From: Vibrio qingdaonensis
GTDB lineage: Bacteria; Pseudomonadota; Gammaproteobacteria; Enterobacterales; Vibrionaceae
Length of the DNA: 64,000 bases
Assembly (NCBI RefSeq): GCF_026191675.1
Contig: NZ_JAKRRY010000010.1
Coordinates: forward strand, 1 to 64,000
Direction: 5' to 3'
Positions 38,280-49,034 of the stretch are shown here, piece after piece. The translations under genes and the position numbers were made by a program. The notes under the pieces were generated by a model that worked only from the letters and a program-made list of their open reading frames with translations, had not been told where the DNA came from and did no database searches. How positions within the stretch are numbered: the first letter of the stretch is position 1; every line of letters begins with the position of its first letter.

Positions 38280-39626
38280 ATGTCATCGAATACTAAGAAA
38301 ATCGGTCTTGTTGCCTGTACGGGGGTTGTTGCCGGAAACATGATGGGCAGTGGTATTGCTTTGTTGCCATCAAGTTTAGCGGCGGTCGGCTCTATTTCAC
38401 TATATAGCTGGATAATATGTATCGTCGGGGCGTTGAGTCTTGCCTTTGTTTTTGCACGCTTAGCAACGAAAAACCCACAAGAGGGTGGGCCTATTGCTTA
38501 CGCGGGTGAAATCTCTCCTGTTTTCGGCTTCCAAACGGGTGTGCTTTATTACCATGCTAACTGGATTGGTAATTTGGCGATCGCAATTACCGGCGTGTCT
38601 TACCTCTCGGTCTTTTTTCCAGTGCTGAATAACCCTGTGCCAGCAGGCCTTGCGACTATCGCGTCTGTTTGGGTTTTTACCATGGTCAACTTGTTAGGTG
38701 GCAGCTGGGTGAGTCGTCTATGTACATTAGGACTTGTGCTTATTCTTGTTCCCGTCTTAGGTACGGCATTCTTTGGTTGGACGCACTTTGAACCTGCACT
38801 CTATAGCCAAAACTGGAATGTCTCTGCAGGCAGCGACAGTCATGCTGTCATCGCCGCTGTGCTGATTTGTCTTTGGTCGTTTGTCGGGGTTGAATCTGCA
38901 GCAGTATCGTCAGGTATGGTTGAGAACCCGAAACGCACGGTACCGATGGCAACGATGTTAGGAACTGCGATTGCGGGGGTTATTTATATTGTCTCTACCC
39001 AAATGATTAGTGGCATGTTCCCTGCTGCGGAAGTCGCGGCTTCAGGTGCCCCTTTTGCGCTAGCAACGACAGAAATTTTTGGTCACTGGACGGCCCCATT
39101 TGTAGCGGCTTTCACTGCATTAGCGTGTTTCACTTCTCTGGGTTCTTGGATGATGCTGGTTGGCGAAGCCGGTAAACGTGCCGCCACTGATGGTAACTTC
39201 CCTAAAGTGTATGGTGAAGTAGACAAAAATGGTGTGCCTAAAAAGGGCCTGATTTTGGCGTCGATTAAGATGACGGCATTAATGTGTGTATTGATGGTCT
39301 TTAGCTCTAAAACTGCTCACGCTGCCGATCTCTTTAACCAGCTCACCACCGATGCGGTTCTACTCACCATGCTGCCTTATTTCTATTCAAGTATTAATTT
39401 GATTCGTTTCGAGGGCATGACCACTCGTAATGGCTTTGTCATGTTCTTCTCTGGTGTTGCTTGCTTATTTTGCATGGTGGCATTGGCTGGGGCGGAAGGG
39501 ACAACGCTCACCGCGACCTTCATTATGTCGCTGATTATTCTGATGTTCTATAGCAAGAAAGCGGGGCTGGCTCAATATATGGAGCAACACCCGAACGAAA
39601 GAACGTCACAGCAAACCAGTCACTAA
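38280..39626 (+). CDS. cadB: Lysine/cadaverine antiporter CadB
   Basis: Inner-membrane APC-family exchanger that exports cadaverine and imports lysine, completing the proton-consuming acid-resistance cycle. The 448 residues have about twelve membrane helices and the N-terminal signature VVAGNMMGSGIALLPSSLA, typical of basic amino-acid antiporters. RBS GGAG 5 bases before ATG. It is cotranscribed with cadA, with two stem-loops in the gap between them. Confidence 0.96.
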   Translation: MSSNTKKIGLVACTGVVAGNMMGSGIALLPSSLAAVGSISLYSWIICIVGALSLAFVFARLATKNPQEGGPIAYAGEISPVFGFQTGVLYYHANWIGNLAIAITGVSYLSVFFPVLNNPVPAGLATIASVWVFTMVNLLGGSWVSRLCTLGLVLILVPVLGTAFFGWTHFEPALYSQNWNVSAGSDSHAVIAAVLICLWSFVGVESAAVSSGMVENPKRTVPMATMLGTAIAGVIYIVSTQMISGMFPAAEVAASGAPFALATTEIFGHWTAPFVAAFTALACFTSLGSWMMLVGEAGKRAATDGNFPKVYGEVDKNGVPKKGLILASIKMTALMCVLMVFSSKTAHAADLFNQLTTDAVLLTMLPYFYSSINLIRFEGMTTRNGFVMFFSGVACLFCMVALAGAEGTTLTATFIMSLIILMFYSKKAGLAQYMEQHPNERTSQQTSH

Positions 39627-39632
39627 TTCTCT

Positions 39633-39655
39633 GTTGGTGTGACGACCACACCAAC
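39633..39655 (+). terminator. Stem-loop after cadB
   Basis: gttggtgtg and cacaccaac form a perfect 9-bp stem with a 5-base loop, 6 bases past the cadB stop. No T-run follows; it is probably an RNA-processing or stabilising element within cadBA. Confidence 0.5.
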
Positions 39656-39668
39656 AACTTATTCCTTA

Positions 39669-39706
39669 GGCGCTCTAGTTACTCACTGTCATTGGCAGGG
39701 AGCGCC
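39669..39706 (+). promoter_or_regulatory. Inverted repeat before cadA
   Basis: GGCGCTC and GAGCGCC arms flank a 24-base loop, ending 24 bases before the cadA start. It could hold an alternative leader structure. Confidence 0.35.
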
Positions 39707-39730
39707 CTCATTCACCTTGGAGATCTCCAA

Positions 39731-41869
39731 ATGAATATTTTTGCAATCCTTAATCACATGGGTGTGTTCTTTAAAGAAGAGCCTGTTCGTCAGTTGCATG
39801 CTGCATTAGAAAAAGCTGGCTATGACGTGGTCTATCCTGTTGACGACAAAGACTTAATGAAACTTATCGAGATGAACCCGCGGGTATGCGGCGTGTTATT
39901 TGACTGGGATAAGTACTCACTGAATTTATGTGAACGTATCAGTGCTGTAAACGACAAGCTGCCAGTCCATGCCTTTGCCAATGATCAGTCAACCTTGGAT
40001 ATTTCGCTGACAGATCTGCGTTTGAATGTGAGTTTCTTTGAGTATGCTTTAGGTATGGCAGACGATATTGTCGTGAAAGTGAAGCAAGCGACGGAGGCCT
40101 ACAAAAGCGCCATCATGCCTCCATTCACTAAAGCATTATTTAAGTATGTAGAAGAGGGAAAATATACCTTCTGTACACCAGGGCACATGGGCGGAACTGC
40201 ATTCCAGAAAAGCCCGGCGGGCAGTATTTTCTATGATTTCTACGGTCCAAATACTTTTAAGGCAGATGTTTCTATCTCGATGCCTGAGTTAGGCTCTTTA
40301 CTTGATCACTCAGGACCTCACAAAGAAGCGGAAGAGTATATTGCCCGTACGTTTAATGCCGATAGTTCTTATATTGTGACTAATGGTACATCCACGTCCA
40401 ACAAAATCGTCGGCATGTATTCAGCGCCAGCAGGCAGTACTGTGCTGGTGGATCGCAATTGCCATAAATCGCTGACACACTTAATGATGATGACGGACGT
40501 TACGCCGATTTACTTCCGACCAACACGCAATGCGTATGGGATTCTGGGTGGCATTCCACAGCGAGAATTTAGCCGTGACGTGATAGCAGACAAAGTCGCT
40601 ATGACAGAAGGTGCGACAGCGCCGAGCTACGCGGTTATTACTAACTCCACTTACGATGGGCTGCTTTACAATACTCAATTCATCAAAGAGTCTTTAGATT
40701 GCAAACACATCCACTTCGATAGTGCTTGGGTGCCATACACTAATTTCAACGCTATCTACGATGGTAAATCTGGCATGAGCGGTGAGGCGATGCCAGGTAA
40801 AGTGTTCTATGAAACACAATCCACGCATAAATTGCTCGCAGCGTTCTCACAGGCTTCTATGATTCATATAAAAGGTGAGTTTGATCAGGCATCATTTAAT
40901 GAAGCCTTTATGATGCACACCTCAACGTCTCCTCAATATGGCATTGTCGCTTCTACGGAAACGGCTGCCGCGATGATGCGTGGTAATACGGGACGTAAGT
41001 TGATGCAAGATTCCATCGACCGTGCTGTTCGTTTCCGTAAAGAGATTAAGCGACTAAAAGGTGAGAGTGAAGGCTGGTTCTTTGATGTGTGGCAACCAGA
41101 CAATATTGATACGACAGAGTGCTGGAAACTGGATCCAAAAGAGACATGGCATGGATTCAAAGATCTTGATGATGACCATATGTATTTGGATCCGATTAAG
41201 ATCACACTGCTGACTCCGGGAATGAATAAATCTGGTGAACTGGAGTCTTCTGGTATTCCTGCATCATTAGTGGCTAAGTACCTTGACGAGCGTGGTATCG
41301 TGGTTGAGAAGACGGGTCCTTATAATCTATTGTTCTTGTTCTCTATTGGTATTGATAAGTCCAAAGCGATGCAGCTACTACGTGGCTTAACCGAGTTTAA
41401 ACGTGGTTACGACCTAAATCTAACGGTACGTAATATGTTGCCATCATTGTATCGAGAAGATCCCAGCTTTTATGAAGGCAAGCGAATTCAAGAAGTCGCG
41501 CAGGGCATACATGATTTGACCATGAAGTATCAGCTTCCAGAGCTCATGTATAAAGCCTTTGATGTCTTACCAGAAATGAAAGTGACCCCTCATGCTGCAT
41601 GGCAACAAGAGTTACGTGGTCAAATTGAAGAGATTAATCTGCAAGAAATGGTAGGACGTGTCAGTGCCAATATGATTTTGCCATACCCTCCTGGTGTTCC
41701 ATTGGTGTTGCCAGGCGAAATGGTGACAGACCGTTCGCGTCCAGTATTAGATTTCTTAGAAATGCTTTGTGAGATTGGTGCCCATTATCCAGGTTTTGAA
41801 ACGGATATTCATGGCTTGTATCGCCAGAAGGATGGCAGCTATACCGTTAAGGTACTCAAGGGCGAATAA
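39731..41869 (+). CDS. cadA: Inducible lysine decarboxylase CadA
   Basis: PLP enzyme that converts lysine to cadaverine and CO2, consuming a cytoplasmic proton. The 712-residue protein has an N-terminal wing domain (MNIFAILNHMGVFFKEEP), and the PLP-binding Lys is K367 in ETQSTHKLLAAFSQ, the same number as in E. coli. Catalytic-site segments (TNGTSTSNKIV, HFDSAWVPYT) are intact. ATG 39731 is chosen because GGAG (39719-39722) precedes it and the N-terminus matches the family; an in-frame ATG 13 codons earlier is unlikely. A terminator follows at 41961. Confidence 0.97.
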   Translation: MNIFAILNHMGVFFKEEPVRQLHAALEKAGYDVVYPVDDKDLMKLIEMNPRVCGVLFDWDKYSLNLCERISAVNDKLPVHAFANDQSTLDISLTDLRLNVSFFEYALGMADDIVVKVKQATEAYKSAIMPPFTKALFKYVEEGKYTFCTPGHMGGTAFQKSPAGSIFYDFYGPNTFKADVSISMPELGSLLDHSGPHKEAEEYIARTFNADSSYIVTNGTSTSNKIVGMYSAPAGSTVLVDRNCHKSLTHLMMMTDVTPIYFRPTRNAYGILGGIPQREFSRDVIADKVAMTEGATAPSYAVITNSTYDGLLYNTQFIKESLDCKHIHFDSAWVPYTNFNAIYDGKSGMSGEAMPGKVFYETQSTHKLLAAFSQASMIHIKGEFDQASFNEAFMMHTSTSPQYGIVASTETAAAMMRGNTGRKLMQDSIDRAVRFRKEIKRLKGESEGWFFDVWQPDNIDTTECWKLDPKETWHGFKDLDDDHMYLDPIKITLLTPGMNKSGELESSGIPASLVAKYLDERGIVVEKTGPYNLLFLFSIGIDKSKAMQLLRGLTEFKRGYDLNLTVRNMLPSLYREDPSFYEGKRIQEVAQGIHDLTMKYQLPELMYKAFDVLPEMKVTPHAAWQQELRGQIEEINLQEMVGRVSANMILPYPPGVPLVLPGEMVTDRSRPVLDFLEMLCEIGAHYPGFETDIHGLYRQKDGSYTVKVLKGE

Positions 41870-41960
41870 TGATGACATTGTGATGTCGGCAGGCATGCTC
41901 CCCCATCACGCTCTCATCAAAATACAGTGGCCGCTACCCCAATTGACGACTGCTTAAATC

Positions 41961-41988
41961 AAGGCGAACGGTTTACCGTTCGCCTTTT
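41961..41988. terminator. Bidirectional terminator
   Basis: aaggcgaacgg and ccgttcgcctt pair around a TTTA-type loop and are followed by TTTCTT. It separates convergent cadA (+) and the chemoreceptor gene (-). Confidence 0.9.
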
Positions 41989-42008
41989 CTTATTGCGACA
42001 AACGGAAA

Positions 42009-43652
42009 TCAGGAGACTTTAAATGCCCCAACGCCATTGGCTAGCGTCTGTCCATCCTCTAGCAGGCGCTCGCTTGCATCGGCAAGTGACTTGGCTTCAA
42101 TCGCAGACTGGCTACCGTGGTCGGCAATTTGTGTTAGGTTCTGACTAATTTCATCGGTTGCCAGTGTTTGCTGTGAGCTGGCTTCGGCAATTTGTTGATT
42201 GAGCGAGAGAATGGCATTCACTTGATCATCGATCTCCGTGAGTGCTTGCTTCGCATTCGCTGCTTGTTCGAGCGTCGCCTTTGATTGTTGCTGTGTTTGA
42301 GTCATGGATTGGCTGACTTCTGACGCTTGAGATTGCAGTTTTTGAATGATTTGCTCGATCTCATCGGTGCTGGTTTGGGTTCGAGTCGCCAGTGTTCTGA
42401 CTTCATCGGCCACGACAGCAAATCCTCGTCCTTGCTCTCCTGCTCTTGCCGCCTCAATAGCTGCGTTGAGTGCTAATAAGTTAGTTTGTTCTGCGACGCC
42501 CCGAATGACTTCCAGAACAGACCCCACCTCTTGAGTGTCATTGGCTAGCATCTGAATGTTAGCGTCAGTCTCCGTTAGGCGAACCGATAAAGACTGCATG
42601 TAGCTTGATGCTAACTCAATAACTTGTGTGCCGTGTTTACCCTGTTCACTGGCTTGCTTAGCGGCGCTTGCAGCATGTTGAGCTGAGTTGGCGACTTCTT
42701 GGTTACTGGCGTGAAGCTCATTCATTGCTGACGCAACGGTGTCGACAGCCTGTTGTTGTTGCTGAGATTTGCTTGCGCTGCCTTGCGCGACTTTGTTTAG
42801 TGATACAGCGGCTTCAGTGATGTTTTCGGTGACGGGTTTAATATCATTAATAATGACACCAAGCTTGGTGGTAAAACGGTTGAATGCCGCGGCAATCTGG
42901 CTAAGTTCATCGGCGCCCTTTTCAGGTAACTGGCGTGATAGGTCGCCATCCCCGCTGGCGATATCATTAAGTGCATCTAGTGTTTCTTTGCACGGCGTGA
43001 CAATGCTGCGGCTGAGCCAAGTAGCAAGGGCTAACATAAAGACTAGAGCCACTAAGACGGATGTCATTACCTTTTTAATTTCGTTCCAGACCAAGGCTTG
43101 AATATCATCGACATAAACGCCAGTACCAATGATCCAGCCCCAAGGGGTAAAGGCTTTAATATAGGATATTTTTTCCACGGGAGCGTCGGCACCCGGCTTT
43201 GGCCACATATAATTGACGAATCCAGCTTGTTTGCTTTTAGCAACGTTAACCATATCGACAAACAAGCGTTTGCCATTAGGATCCGATATTTGGCTTAAGT
43301 TCTGTCCAACGAGTTTGGGTTTAAGAGGGTGCATGATCATGTTGGGTGTCATGTCATTAATCCAAAAGTAGTCGTTAGTTTCGTAACGAAGAGCCTGAAT
43401 CGCTTGGCTAGCTGCGGATTGAGCTTCGCTTTGTGTCATGGCGCCTGCTTGCTGTTTTTGGTAGTAATGATTGACGAGCGTATAGGCGCTCTCAACAAGG
43501 TGGCGGGTTTTGGTTTGTTTTGCCTCTGTCAGAGATTTGTCGTAGTCGACAAGTGACAGAGCAAGTGGAACAAGCAGGGCAACAGAAACAACTAGGATCA
43601 ATAGATACAAACGGTTCTGAATAGAAATGCGGCGCAAGAATTGGGTATTCAT
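42009..43652 (-). CDS. Methyl-accepting chemotaxis protein with a single Cache domain
   Basis: Chemoreceptor that signals to CheA/CheW. The 547 residues have TM1 at about 14-34 and a periplasmic single Cache domain at about 45-185 ([20 protein letters not shown], the sCache_2 signature). TM2 lies at about 190-210, HAMP at about 210-265, and a long cytoplasmic coiled-coil hairpin has its tip at [20 protein letters not shown]. No obvious C-terminal CheR-binding pentapeptide is seen. sCache_2 receptors often sense small carboxylates, so an organic-acid ligand is a guess. AAGGAG precedes the ATG. Monocistronic. Confidence 0.93.
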   Translation of the reverse strand: MNTQFLRRISIQNRLYLLILVVSVALLVPLALSLVDYDKSLTEAKQTKTRHLVESAYTLVNHYYQKQQAGAMTQSEAQSAASQAIQALRYETNDYFWINDMTPNMIMHPLKPKLVGQNLSQISDPNGKRLFVDMVNVAKSKQAGFVNYMWPKPGADAPVEKISYIKAFTPWGWIIGTGVYVDDIQALVWNEIKKVMTSVLVALVFMLALATWLSRSIVTPCKETLDALNDIASGDGDLSRQLPEKGADELSQIAAAFNRFTTKLGVIINDIKPVTENITEAAVSLNKVAQGSASKSQQQQQAVDTVASAMNELHASNQEVANSAQHAASAAKQASEQGKHGTQVIELASSYMQSLSVRLTETDANIQMLANDTQEVGSVLEVIRGVAEQTNLLALNAAIEAARAGEQGRGFAVVADEVRTLATRTQTSTDEIEQIIQKLQSQASEVSQSMTQTQQQSKATLEQAANAKQALTEIDDQVNAILSLNQQIAEASSQQTLATDEISQNLTQIADHGSQSAIEAKSLADASERLLEDGQTLANGVGAFKVS

Positions 43653-43963
43653 CTTAAGAACTCCTTTTTCTTAAAGTGAACACATCACCAATGGGTAATA
43701 TTGGCATGCTGACTTTTAAGTTAATTTTATGAATAATTATGAACTAGGCAGTCTGACTTGAATTTATAATTGTTATGCATTTACCTTACGGCATTCGTAG
43801 TGTTGATACTATCCCCCAATAGTCTAAGACTTGAGCTAGCTTCAACTTTCGTTTGGAAAGAGGAAATATAAGGAAGAGTTGGCTGGGGCGTTGCTGTTAC
43901 AAGCAAAAAAAAGCCACCTTCTGAGCGAAGGTGGCTTGGTATTCTGCTAGTTACGAGAACCTA
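43653..43963. other. Gene-free region: chemoreceptor upstream region and fis terminator
   Basis: A 311-base stretch between the chemoreceptor start and the fis stop, both on the minus strand. It contains the fis terminator (43905-43937) and AT-rich DNA that must hold the chemoreceptor promoter. A GCC-AATAT sequence there resembles half of a FliA promoter but lacks the partner element. Nothing else was seen. Confidence 0.55.
43905..43937 (-). terminator. Terminator downstream of fis
   Basis: aagccacctt and aaggtggctt form a 10-bp stem with a 7-base loop; on the minus strand a run of T follows. It lies 27 bases past the fis stop. Confidence 0.93.
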
Positions 43964-44260
43964 TTAGTTCATGCCGTATTTTTTTAGTTTCTTGCGAAGA
44001 GTACCGCGGTTGATACCCATCATGGTTGCTGCGCGAGTTTGGTTACCGCGAGTGTACTGCATGATGGTGTCTAGTAGTGGTTGTTCAACTTCTGCCAACA
44101 CTAGTTCATACAACTCAGTGACATCTTGACCATTCAATTGAGCAAGGTAGTTCTTTAGAGACGCTTTGACAGAGTCACGTAGTGGCTTCTGAGTGATTTG
44201 GTCTTGAGATGTTACTGTAGTAACGGTCAATGGTTCTGAAGTCAAATTCTGTTCGAACAT
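43964..44260 (-). CDS. fis: Nucleoid-associated regulator Fis
   Basis: Growth-phase-controlled DNA-bending protein that activates rRNA promoters and shapes the nucleoid. Exactly 98 residues, as in enterics. The C-terminal helix-turn-helix ([20 protein letters not shown], about residues 73-92) is essentially invariant, and the N-terminal activation beta-hairpin region is present. It follows dusB by 23 bases on the same strand, the universal dusB-fis operon. It could act on the rRNA operon at the start of this window. Confidence 0.98.
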   Translation of the reverse strand: MFEQNLTSEPLTVTTVTSQDQITQKPLRDSVKASLKNYLAQLNGQDVTELYELVLAEVEQPLLDTIMQYTRGNQTRAATMMGINRGTLRKKLKKYGMN

Positions 44261-44283
44261 AATCGGTTTAGCTCTTCTCGTAA

Positions 44284-45252
44284 TTATGATGCAACGTTTT
44301 TAAAATAGCCTTGTAATGAATCTAGCTGCTCGTGAGCAACTTCGATTGCATTAAAGGCACGACGAAATTCACTGGCTTGTGCATGTTCTTTTAAATACCA
44401 GCCAACATGCTTGCGCGCGATACGTGGACCTAAATACTCTCCATAAAACTCATGGAGGGCGTGAACATGGCCAAGCAAGATACCCTCAACATCTCCAACT
44501 GGACGTTCAGGCATCAGTGTGCCGTTTTCCAAATAGTGTTGGATTTCCTCGAAAATCCATGGCCGTCCTTGGGCCGGACGTCCAATCATCAAAGCGTCAG
44601 CGCCAGTATAGTCCAAAACGAATTTGGCCTTCTCAGGACTATCTATATCTCCGTTAGCGATAACAGGAATAGAGATTGCTTCTTTAACCGCTTTGATGCT
44701 GTCGTATTCAGCCTCACCTTTATACATACAAGCTTTAGTTCGACCATGAAGGGCGAGCGCTTGTATGCCACAGTCTTCGGCAAGCCTTGCTATTTGGACA
44801 CAGTTTTTATTGTCTGTATCCCAGCCAGTACGGGTTTTTAGTGTTACTGGAACATCTACTGCATCCACAACAGCACGCAGAATATCTTCGATAATCTCTG
44901 GGTGCTTGAGCAATGCAGAGCCCGCTAGCTTTTTATTTACTTTCTTTGCAGGACACCCCATGTTGATATCGATGATCTGTGCACCGTTCTCAACACTGAA
45001 TTGTGCCGCGTCAGCCATAAGCTTCGCGTCGGCACCTGCAATTTGCACGGAGCGAATACCCGATTCACCCTCATGCACCATGCGCTGCTGCGACTTAGAT
45101 GTTTTCCACAGTTTTGGATTAGAGGACATCATTTCACTGACCGCCATTCCAGCACCGTAACGAAGACACAACTCGCGAAATGGTCTATCGGTTACTCCAG
45201 CCATAGGAGCGACGATAAGATTGTTCTTAAGTTGGTATTTTCCGATTTTCAA
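44284..45252 (-). CDS. dusB: tRNA-dihydrouridine synthase B
   Basis: FMN-dependent enzyme that reduces uridine to dihydrouridine at position 17 of tRNA. The 322 residues show the TIM-barrel start [18 protein letters not shown] and the catalytic Cys in [15 protein letters not shown] at residue 100, the same number as in E. coli. The LHGRT phosphate-binding segment and a C-terminal helical domain are also present. It is the promoter-proximal gene of the dusB-fis operon, so the 200-base region upstream carries the growth-rate-controlled promoter. Confidence 0.97.
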   Translation of the reverse strand: MKIGKYQLKNNLIVAPMAGVTDRPFRELCLRYGAGMAVSEMMSSNPKLWKTSKSQQRMVHEGESGIRSVQIAGADAKLMADAAQFSVENGAQIIDINMGCPAKKVNKKLAGSALLKHPEIIEDILRAVVDAVDVPVTLKTRTGWDTDNKNCVQIARLAEDCGIQALALHGRTKACMYKGEAEYDSIKAVKEAISIPVIANGDIDSPEKAKFVLDYTGADALMIGRPAQGRPWIFEEIQHYLENGTLMPERPVGDVEGILLGHVHALHEFYGEYLGPRIARKHVGWYLKEHAQASEFRRAFNAIEVAHEQLDSLQGYFKNVAS

Positions 45253-45400
45253 AACATCGCCACAGGTTTACACAAGCAAGGGCGCGCATTTTACGCATTT
45301 TTTCGATGCGTGAAAAGACTAATATTTGAGCATTTACAATTTGTTTCTGCAAAATGCCTGATTTTCAGCCTTTTAGTGGTGAAAGTATTCGGTATTCAAC

Positions 45401-45441
45401 ATGAGAAGTCGCCGCTGTTAACGGGTTAAACGGCTTCTCAT
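45401..45441. repeat. Inverted repeat between prmA and dusB
   Basis: atgagaag and cttctcat arms (8 bp, perfect) flank a region that can extend the pairing imperfectly. It lies just past the prmA stop and before the dusB promoter region; it is a possible 3' end of prmA without a T-run. Confidence 0.4.
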
Positions 45442-45453
45442 TGCGAAAAAGGG

Positions 45454-46335
45454 TTATTTAGTGGCGGAGATACGACACCATTCTTTGAGTTCGACGATAG
45501 GGTCAACCGTCATTTCATCACGATAGTAGTTGGCGACGTCTTCTGCTTGGGTATCAAGTACGCCTGACATTGCCAGCTTACCTTGGTCTTTGACGAGTGA
45601 TTTGATCACAGCTGATAAATCACGTAGTGGACCTGCAAGAATGTTCGCTACCACGACATCGGCGAGTAAGTTTTCAGGTTGATCTTGTGGCAGGTAAAGT
45701 TCTAGTTGGTCGGCAACACCGTTGCGTTGGGCGTTATCTTTCGAGGCCACTAACGCTTGAGGATCGATATCGATACCAATGACTTTAGCTGCGCCAAGTT
45801 TGATCGCCGCAATGGCAAGAATGCCGGAACCACAACCAAAATCGATGACCGTTTTACCAGCCAGGTCTAGCGACTCTAGCCATTCTAAACATAATGCAGT
45901 TGTAGGGTGAGTACCGGTACCAAATGCTAGACCAGGATCTAACATCACGTTGATCGCATCTGGTTCTGGAACATCACGCCAGCTTGGGCAGATCCATAGG
46001 CGTTGGCCAAATTGCATTGGGTGGAAGTTATCCATCCATTCGCGCTCCCAGTCTTTGTCTTCGAGCTGCTCAACTTTATGTGCGAAGCCTGCGACTAACA
46101 TGTTGCTGGCTTTGATTTGTTCTAGGACGAGCTTAGTGTCAGTTTCGGCATCATAAAGGGCAACAATGTCGGTATCACCCCAAAGTCGAGTCTCACCCGG
46201 TAGGGGCTCAAAGACAGGCGTGTCTTGTGCATCGAGGAAAGTAACAGACAGCGCGCCTGTTTCTTCCATTAACATATCGCCGATAAGTTCAGCGTTGTCA
46301 TTTGTGGCGTTAAGTTTGATTTGAATCCAAGGCAT
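45454..46335 (-). CDS. prmA: Ribosomal protein L11 methyltransferase
   Basis: Trimethylates lysines and the N-terminus of ribosomal protein L11. The ATG at 46333-46335 gives 293 residues ([20 protein letters not shown]), exactly the E. coli length; a longer frame adds 21 unlikely residues. The N-terminal L11-binding domain is followed by the SAM-binding [13 protein letters not shown] (about residues 163-175) and the NILAGPL motif near residue 232. It lies after the accC terminator and before dusB-fis, a conserved gene order. Confidence 0.96.
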   Translation of the reverse strand: MPWIQIKLNATNDNAELIGDMLMEETGALSVTFLDAQDTPVFEPLPGETRLWGDTDIVALYDAETDTKLVLEQIKASNMLVAGFAHKVEQLEDKDWEREWMDNFHPMQFGQRLWICPSWRDVPEPDAINVMLDPGLAFGTGTHPTTALCLEWLESLDLAGKTVIDFGCGSGILAIAAIKLGAAKVIGIDIDPQALVASKDNAQRNGVADQLELYLPQDQPENLLADVVVANILAGPLRDLSAVIKSLVKDQGKLAMSGVLDTQAEDVANYYRDEMTVDPIVELKEWCRISATK

Positions 46336-46395
46336 GAGTCTGGTCCGTGGTGAGTAATTTTGCGCAGAGTGTAGCAGATTCGCGAAAAGAGCGTA

Positions 46396-46421
46396 CAAAA
46401 AAAGCCCACATCAGTGGGCTT
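46396..46421 (-). terminator. Terminator downstream of accC
   Basis: aagccca and tgggctt pair around a short loop, and on the minus strand seven T follow. It lies about 20 bases past the accC stop and upstream of prmA. Confidence 0.88.
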
Positions 46422-46441
46422 AGTATCATCGGGCAACAGGC

Positions 46442-47785
46442 TTACTGTAAACCGAGCTTCTTCTCTAGATAGTGGATGTTCGCGCCACCGTGTTGGAAGT
46501 TCTCGTCGTTCATGATAGCCAGTTGTAGCTCGGTATTCACGTTAATACCTTCGACAATCATTTCACCTAACGCATTTTTCATACGAGCGATCGCCACGTC
46601 ACGGTTTTCACCGTAAGTGATGAGCTTACCGATCATTGAATCATAATGCGGCGGTACAGTATAACCGGTATAGATGTGAGATTCCCAACGTACACCCATG
46701 CCACCAGGAGCATGGAAGCGTGTGATCTTACCTGGTGAAGGTAAGAAGCGAACTGGGTCTTCGGCGTTGATTCGGCACTCGATTGAATGACCACGCAGTT
46801 TGATTTCATCTTGAGTAAATGAAAGCGGTTGGCCAGCTGCGATACGTAGCTGCTCTTTAACAAGGTCGATACCCGTTACCATCTCAGTAATGGTGTGCTC
46901 TACCTGAATACGCGTATTCATTTCGATAAAGTAGAATTCGCCATTCTCATACAAGAATTCAAACGTACCAGCGCCACGGTAGCCGATTTCGATACACGCG
47001 CGAGTACAGCGCTCACCGATGTACTTACGCATCTCTTCGGTAATACCTGGTGCTGGTGCTTCTTCCACAACTTTCTGGTGACGACGTTGCATTGAACAAT
47101 CACGCTCACCAAGGTGAATCGCGTTGCCTTGGCCGTCAGCCAGTACTTGAACTTCAATATGACGAGGGTTTTCTAGGAATTTTTCCATGTAAACCATGTC
47201 ATTGTTGAAACACGCTTTTGCTTCAGCGCGCGTCATGGCTATCGCTTCAGTCAGTTCTGCTTCAGAGCGAACCACGCGCATACCACGACCACCGCCGCCG
47301 CCAGAGGCTTTAATGATAACAGGGAAGCCAATACGTTTTGCGTGTGCTTTGTTCTTCGCGTCATCATCATCAAGAGGGCCATCAGAACCTGGAACACAAG
47401 GCACGCCCGCTTTTTTCATTGAAGTGATAGCGGAGACTTTATCACCCATCATGCGGATGGTTTCAGCTTTAGGGCCTACAAAAATGAAGCCACTACGCTC
47501 GACTTGTTCAGCAAAGTCAGCGTTTTCTGAAAGGAAGCCATAACCTGGGTGAACGGCAACAGCTCCAGTGACTTCCGCCGCGCTAATAATGCGAGGGATG
47601 TTAAGGTAGCTGTCGATGCCACGAGCTGGACCGATACAAATGGTTTCGTCTGCAAGTAGCACGTGCTTAAGATCGCGGTCAGCGGTTGAGTGAACCGCTA
47701 CGGTCTTAATGCCGAGCTCTTTACAAGCGCGCAGAATACGTAGTGCAATTTCACCACGATTCGCGATTACTAATTTATCTAACAT
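46442..47785 (-). CDS. accC: Biotin carboxylase subunit of acetyl-CoA carboxylase
   Basis: Carboxylates the biotin on AccB using ATP and bicarbonate, the first half-reaction of fatty-acid synthesis. The 447-residue ATP-grasp protein starts [20 protein letters not shown] and has the glycine-rich loop [11 protein letters not shown] (about residues 159-169). The biotin carboxylase signature [15 protein letters not shown] lies near residue 287. It starts 15 bases after accB, the standard accBC operon. Confidence 0.98.
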   Translation of the reverse strand: MLDKLVIANRGEIALRILRACKELGIKTVAVHSTADRDLKHVLLADETICIGPARGIDSYLNIPRIISAAEVTGAVAVHPGYGFLSENADFAEQVERSGFIFVGPKAETIRMMGDKVSAITSMKKAGVPCVPGSDGPLDDDDAKNKAHAKRIGFPVIIKASGGGGGRGMRVVRSEAELTEAIAMTRAEAKACFNNDMVYMEKFLENPRHIEVQVLADGQGNAIHLGERDCSMQRRHQKVVEEAPAPGITEEMRKYIGERCTRACIEIGYRGAGTFEFLYENGEFYFIEMNTRIQVEHTITEMVTGIDLVKEQLRIAAGQPLSFTQDEIKLRGHSIECRINAEDPVRFLPSPGKITRFHAPGGMGVRWESHIYTGYTVPPHYDSMIGKLITYGENRDVAIARMKNALGEMIVEGINVNTELQLAIMNDENFQHGGANIHYLEKKLGLQ

Positions 47786-47800
47786 AATGAGCGCTCTCTA

Positions 47801-48256
47801 TTATTCGATAATGACTAGAGCTTGGTCGAACTCAACTGGTTGGCCGTCTTCAACAAGGATAGCGGTAACAACACCAGACTTATCAGATTCAATTTGGTTC
47901 ATCATTTTCATCGCTTCAACGATACATAGCGTATCGCCAGCATTTACTTGCTGACCCACTTTCACGAACGGTTTTGCATCAGGGCTTGGCGCGCCGTAGA
48001 ACGTACCTACCATTGGCGAAAGAACTTGATGTCCAGCAGGCGCAGCAGGGGCTTCTTGAGCAGCAGGTGCAGCTGAAGCAACAGCTGGTGCCGGTGCGGC
48101 AACTGGAGCTGGCGCTGCGGCGTATTGAATCGGTGCAACGGGTGCTGTGCCATTACGGCTGATTCGTACCGATTCTTCACCTTCAGAGATTTCTAGCTCA
48201 GAAATGCCTGATTCTTCTACTAGTTCGATAAGTTTTTTGATTTTACGAATATCCAT
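47801..48256 (-). CDS. accB: Biotin carboxyl carrier protein of acetyl-CoA carboxylase
   Basis: Carries biotin between the carboxylase and transferase of acetyl-CoA carboxylase. The 151 residues comprise an N-terminal helix domain ([17 protein letters not shown]), an Ala/Pro-rich flexible linker (about residues 40-75) and a C-terminal biotinyl domain with the modified Lys K117 in EAMKMMNQI. Biotin supply depends on genes such as bioH in this window. It is preceded by aroQ on the same strand. Confidence 0.98.
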   Translation of the reverse strand: MDIRKIKKLIELVEESGISELEISEGEESVRISRNGTAPVAPIQYAAAPAPVAAPAPAVASAAPAAQEAPAAPAGHQVLSPMVGTFYGAPSPDAKPFVKVGQQVNAGDTLCIVEAMKMMNQIESDKSGVVTAILVEDGQPVEFDQALVIIE

Positions 48257-48311
48257 GTTTCTATCTCTTCTCTAATGTGAGTCAGATGACTGCTGCGCAG
48301 CCATAGAGTAT

Positions 48312-48761
48312 CTATTTTACTTTCAGTGCCTTAATGGCAGCGGAAAGGGCAAATTCATAGCCTTGCGATCCTAGTCCGCATATCACGCCTTGTGCCACGT
48401 CGGACAAATAAGAATGATGACGAAATGGTTCTCTAGCATGAACGTTTGATAAGTGCACTTCGATAAATGGTATTGAAACGCCAAGCAGCGCATCTCTTAA
48501 CGCGACGCTGGTGTGGGTAAAGGCTGCTGGGTTGATAATGATAAAATCAATATCACCATGGGCGGCGTGTATCGCTTCAATGAGCTCGTATTCACGATTA
48601 GATTGCAGGTGTGTCAGGGTGACGCCCTGTATTTGCGCTAAGTCAGTTAGGTTATCAATAATTTGTGATAGTGTTTCCGAACCATAGTGTCCAGGCTCTC
48701 TTAGTCCTAATAGATTAAGGTTTGGGCCATTTAAAACTAGAATTCGTGACTTTGCTGCCAT
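48312..48761 (-). CDS. aroQ: 3-dehydroquinate dehydratase, type II
   Basis: Third step of the shikimate pathway: 3-dehydroquinate to 3-dehydroshikimate, as a dodecamer. The 149-residue protein has the type II signature [20 protein letters not shown] (residues about 8-27), the catalytic Tyr-containing loop, and the [16 protein letters not shown] and [17 protein letters not shown] motifs. It lies directly upstream of accBC, an arrangement common in gamma-proteobacteria. Confidence 0.97.
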   Translation of the reverse strand: MAAKSRILVLNGPNLNLLGLREPGHYGSETLSQIIDNLTDLAQIQGVTLTHLQSNREYELIEAIHAAHGDIDFIIINPAAFTHTSVALRDALLGVSIPFIEVHLSNVHAREPFRHHSYLSDVAQGVICGLGSQGYEFALSAAIKALKVK

Positions 48762-48985
48762 AATGCTGCCATCTTCTGTTAACGTGAAATGAACGTGATT
48801 TATCTCAAGTTTATATAAAAATCAGCCTGATTTGACACCAAATTTTGGCTGTTTTTTAAAAGTTGACCAAGATTATAGCTAATTCACAGCATTTAGCAGC
48901 AATTTACTGGTCTAATCACCCTATCTTTGTCAGAAAACTTGCAACACAGTGCACGTTTTTACTCAATTCTGAAAAACCTTGATAC

Positions 48986-49014
48986 AAAAAAACCGCCCTA
49001 GAACAAGGCGGTTT
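48986..49014 (-). terminator. Terminator downstream of acs
   Basis: aaaccgcc and ggcggttt form an 8-bp stem; on the minus strand T residues follow. It lies about 20 bases past the acs stop. Confidence 0.88.
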
Positions 49015-49034
49015 GTTGTGGACATGTTGCGGTC

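Noticed and set aside
43660-43720. Possible FliA promoter for the chemoreceptor (GCCAATAT on the minus strand)
   Set aside because: The -35 partner at 11-base spacing matches only about half of the consensus.
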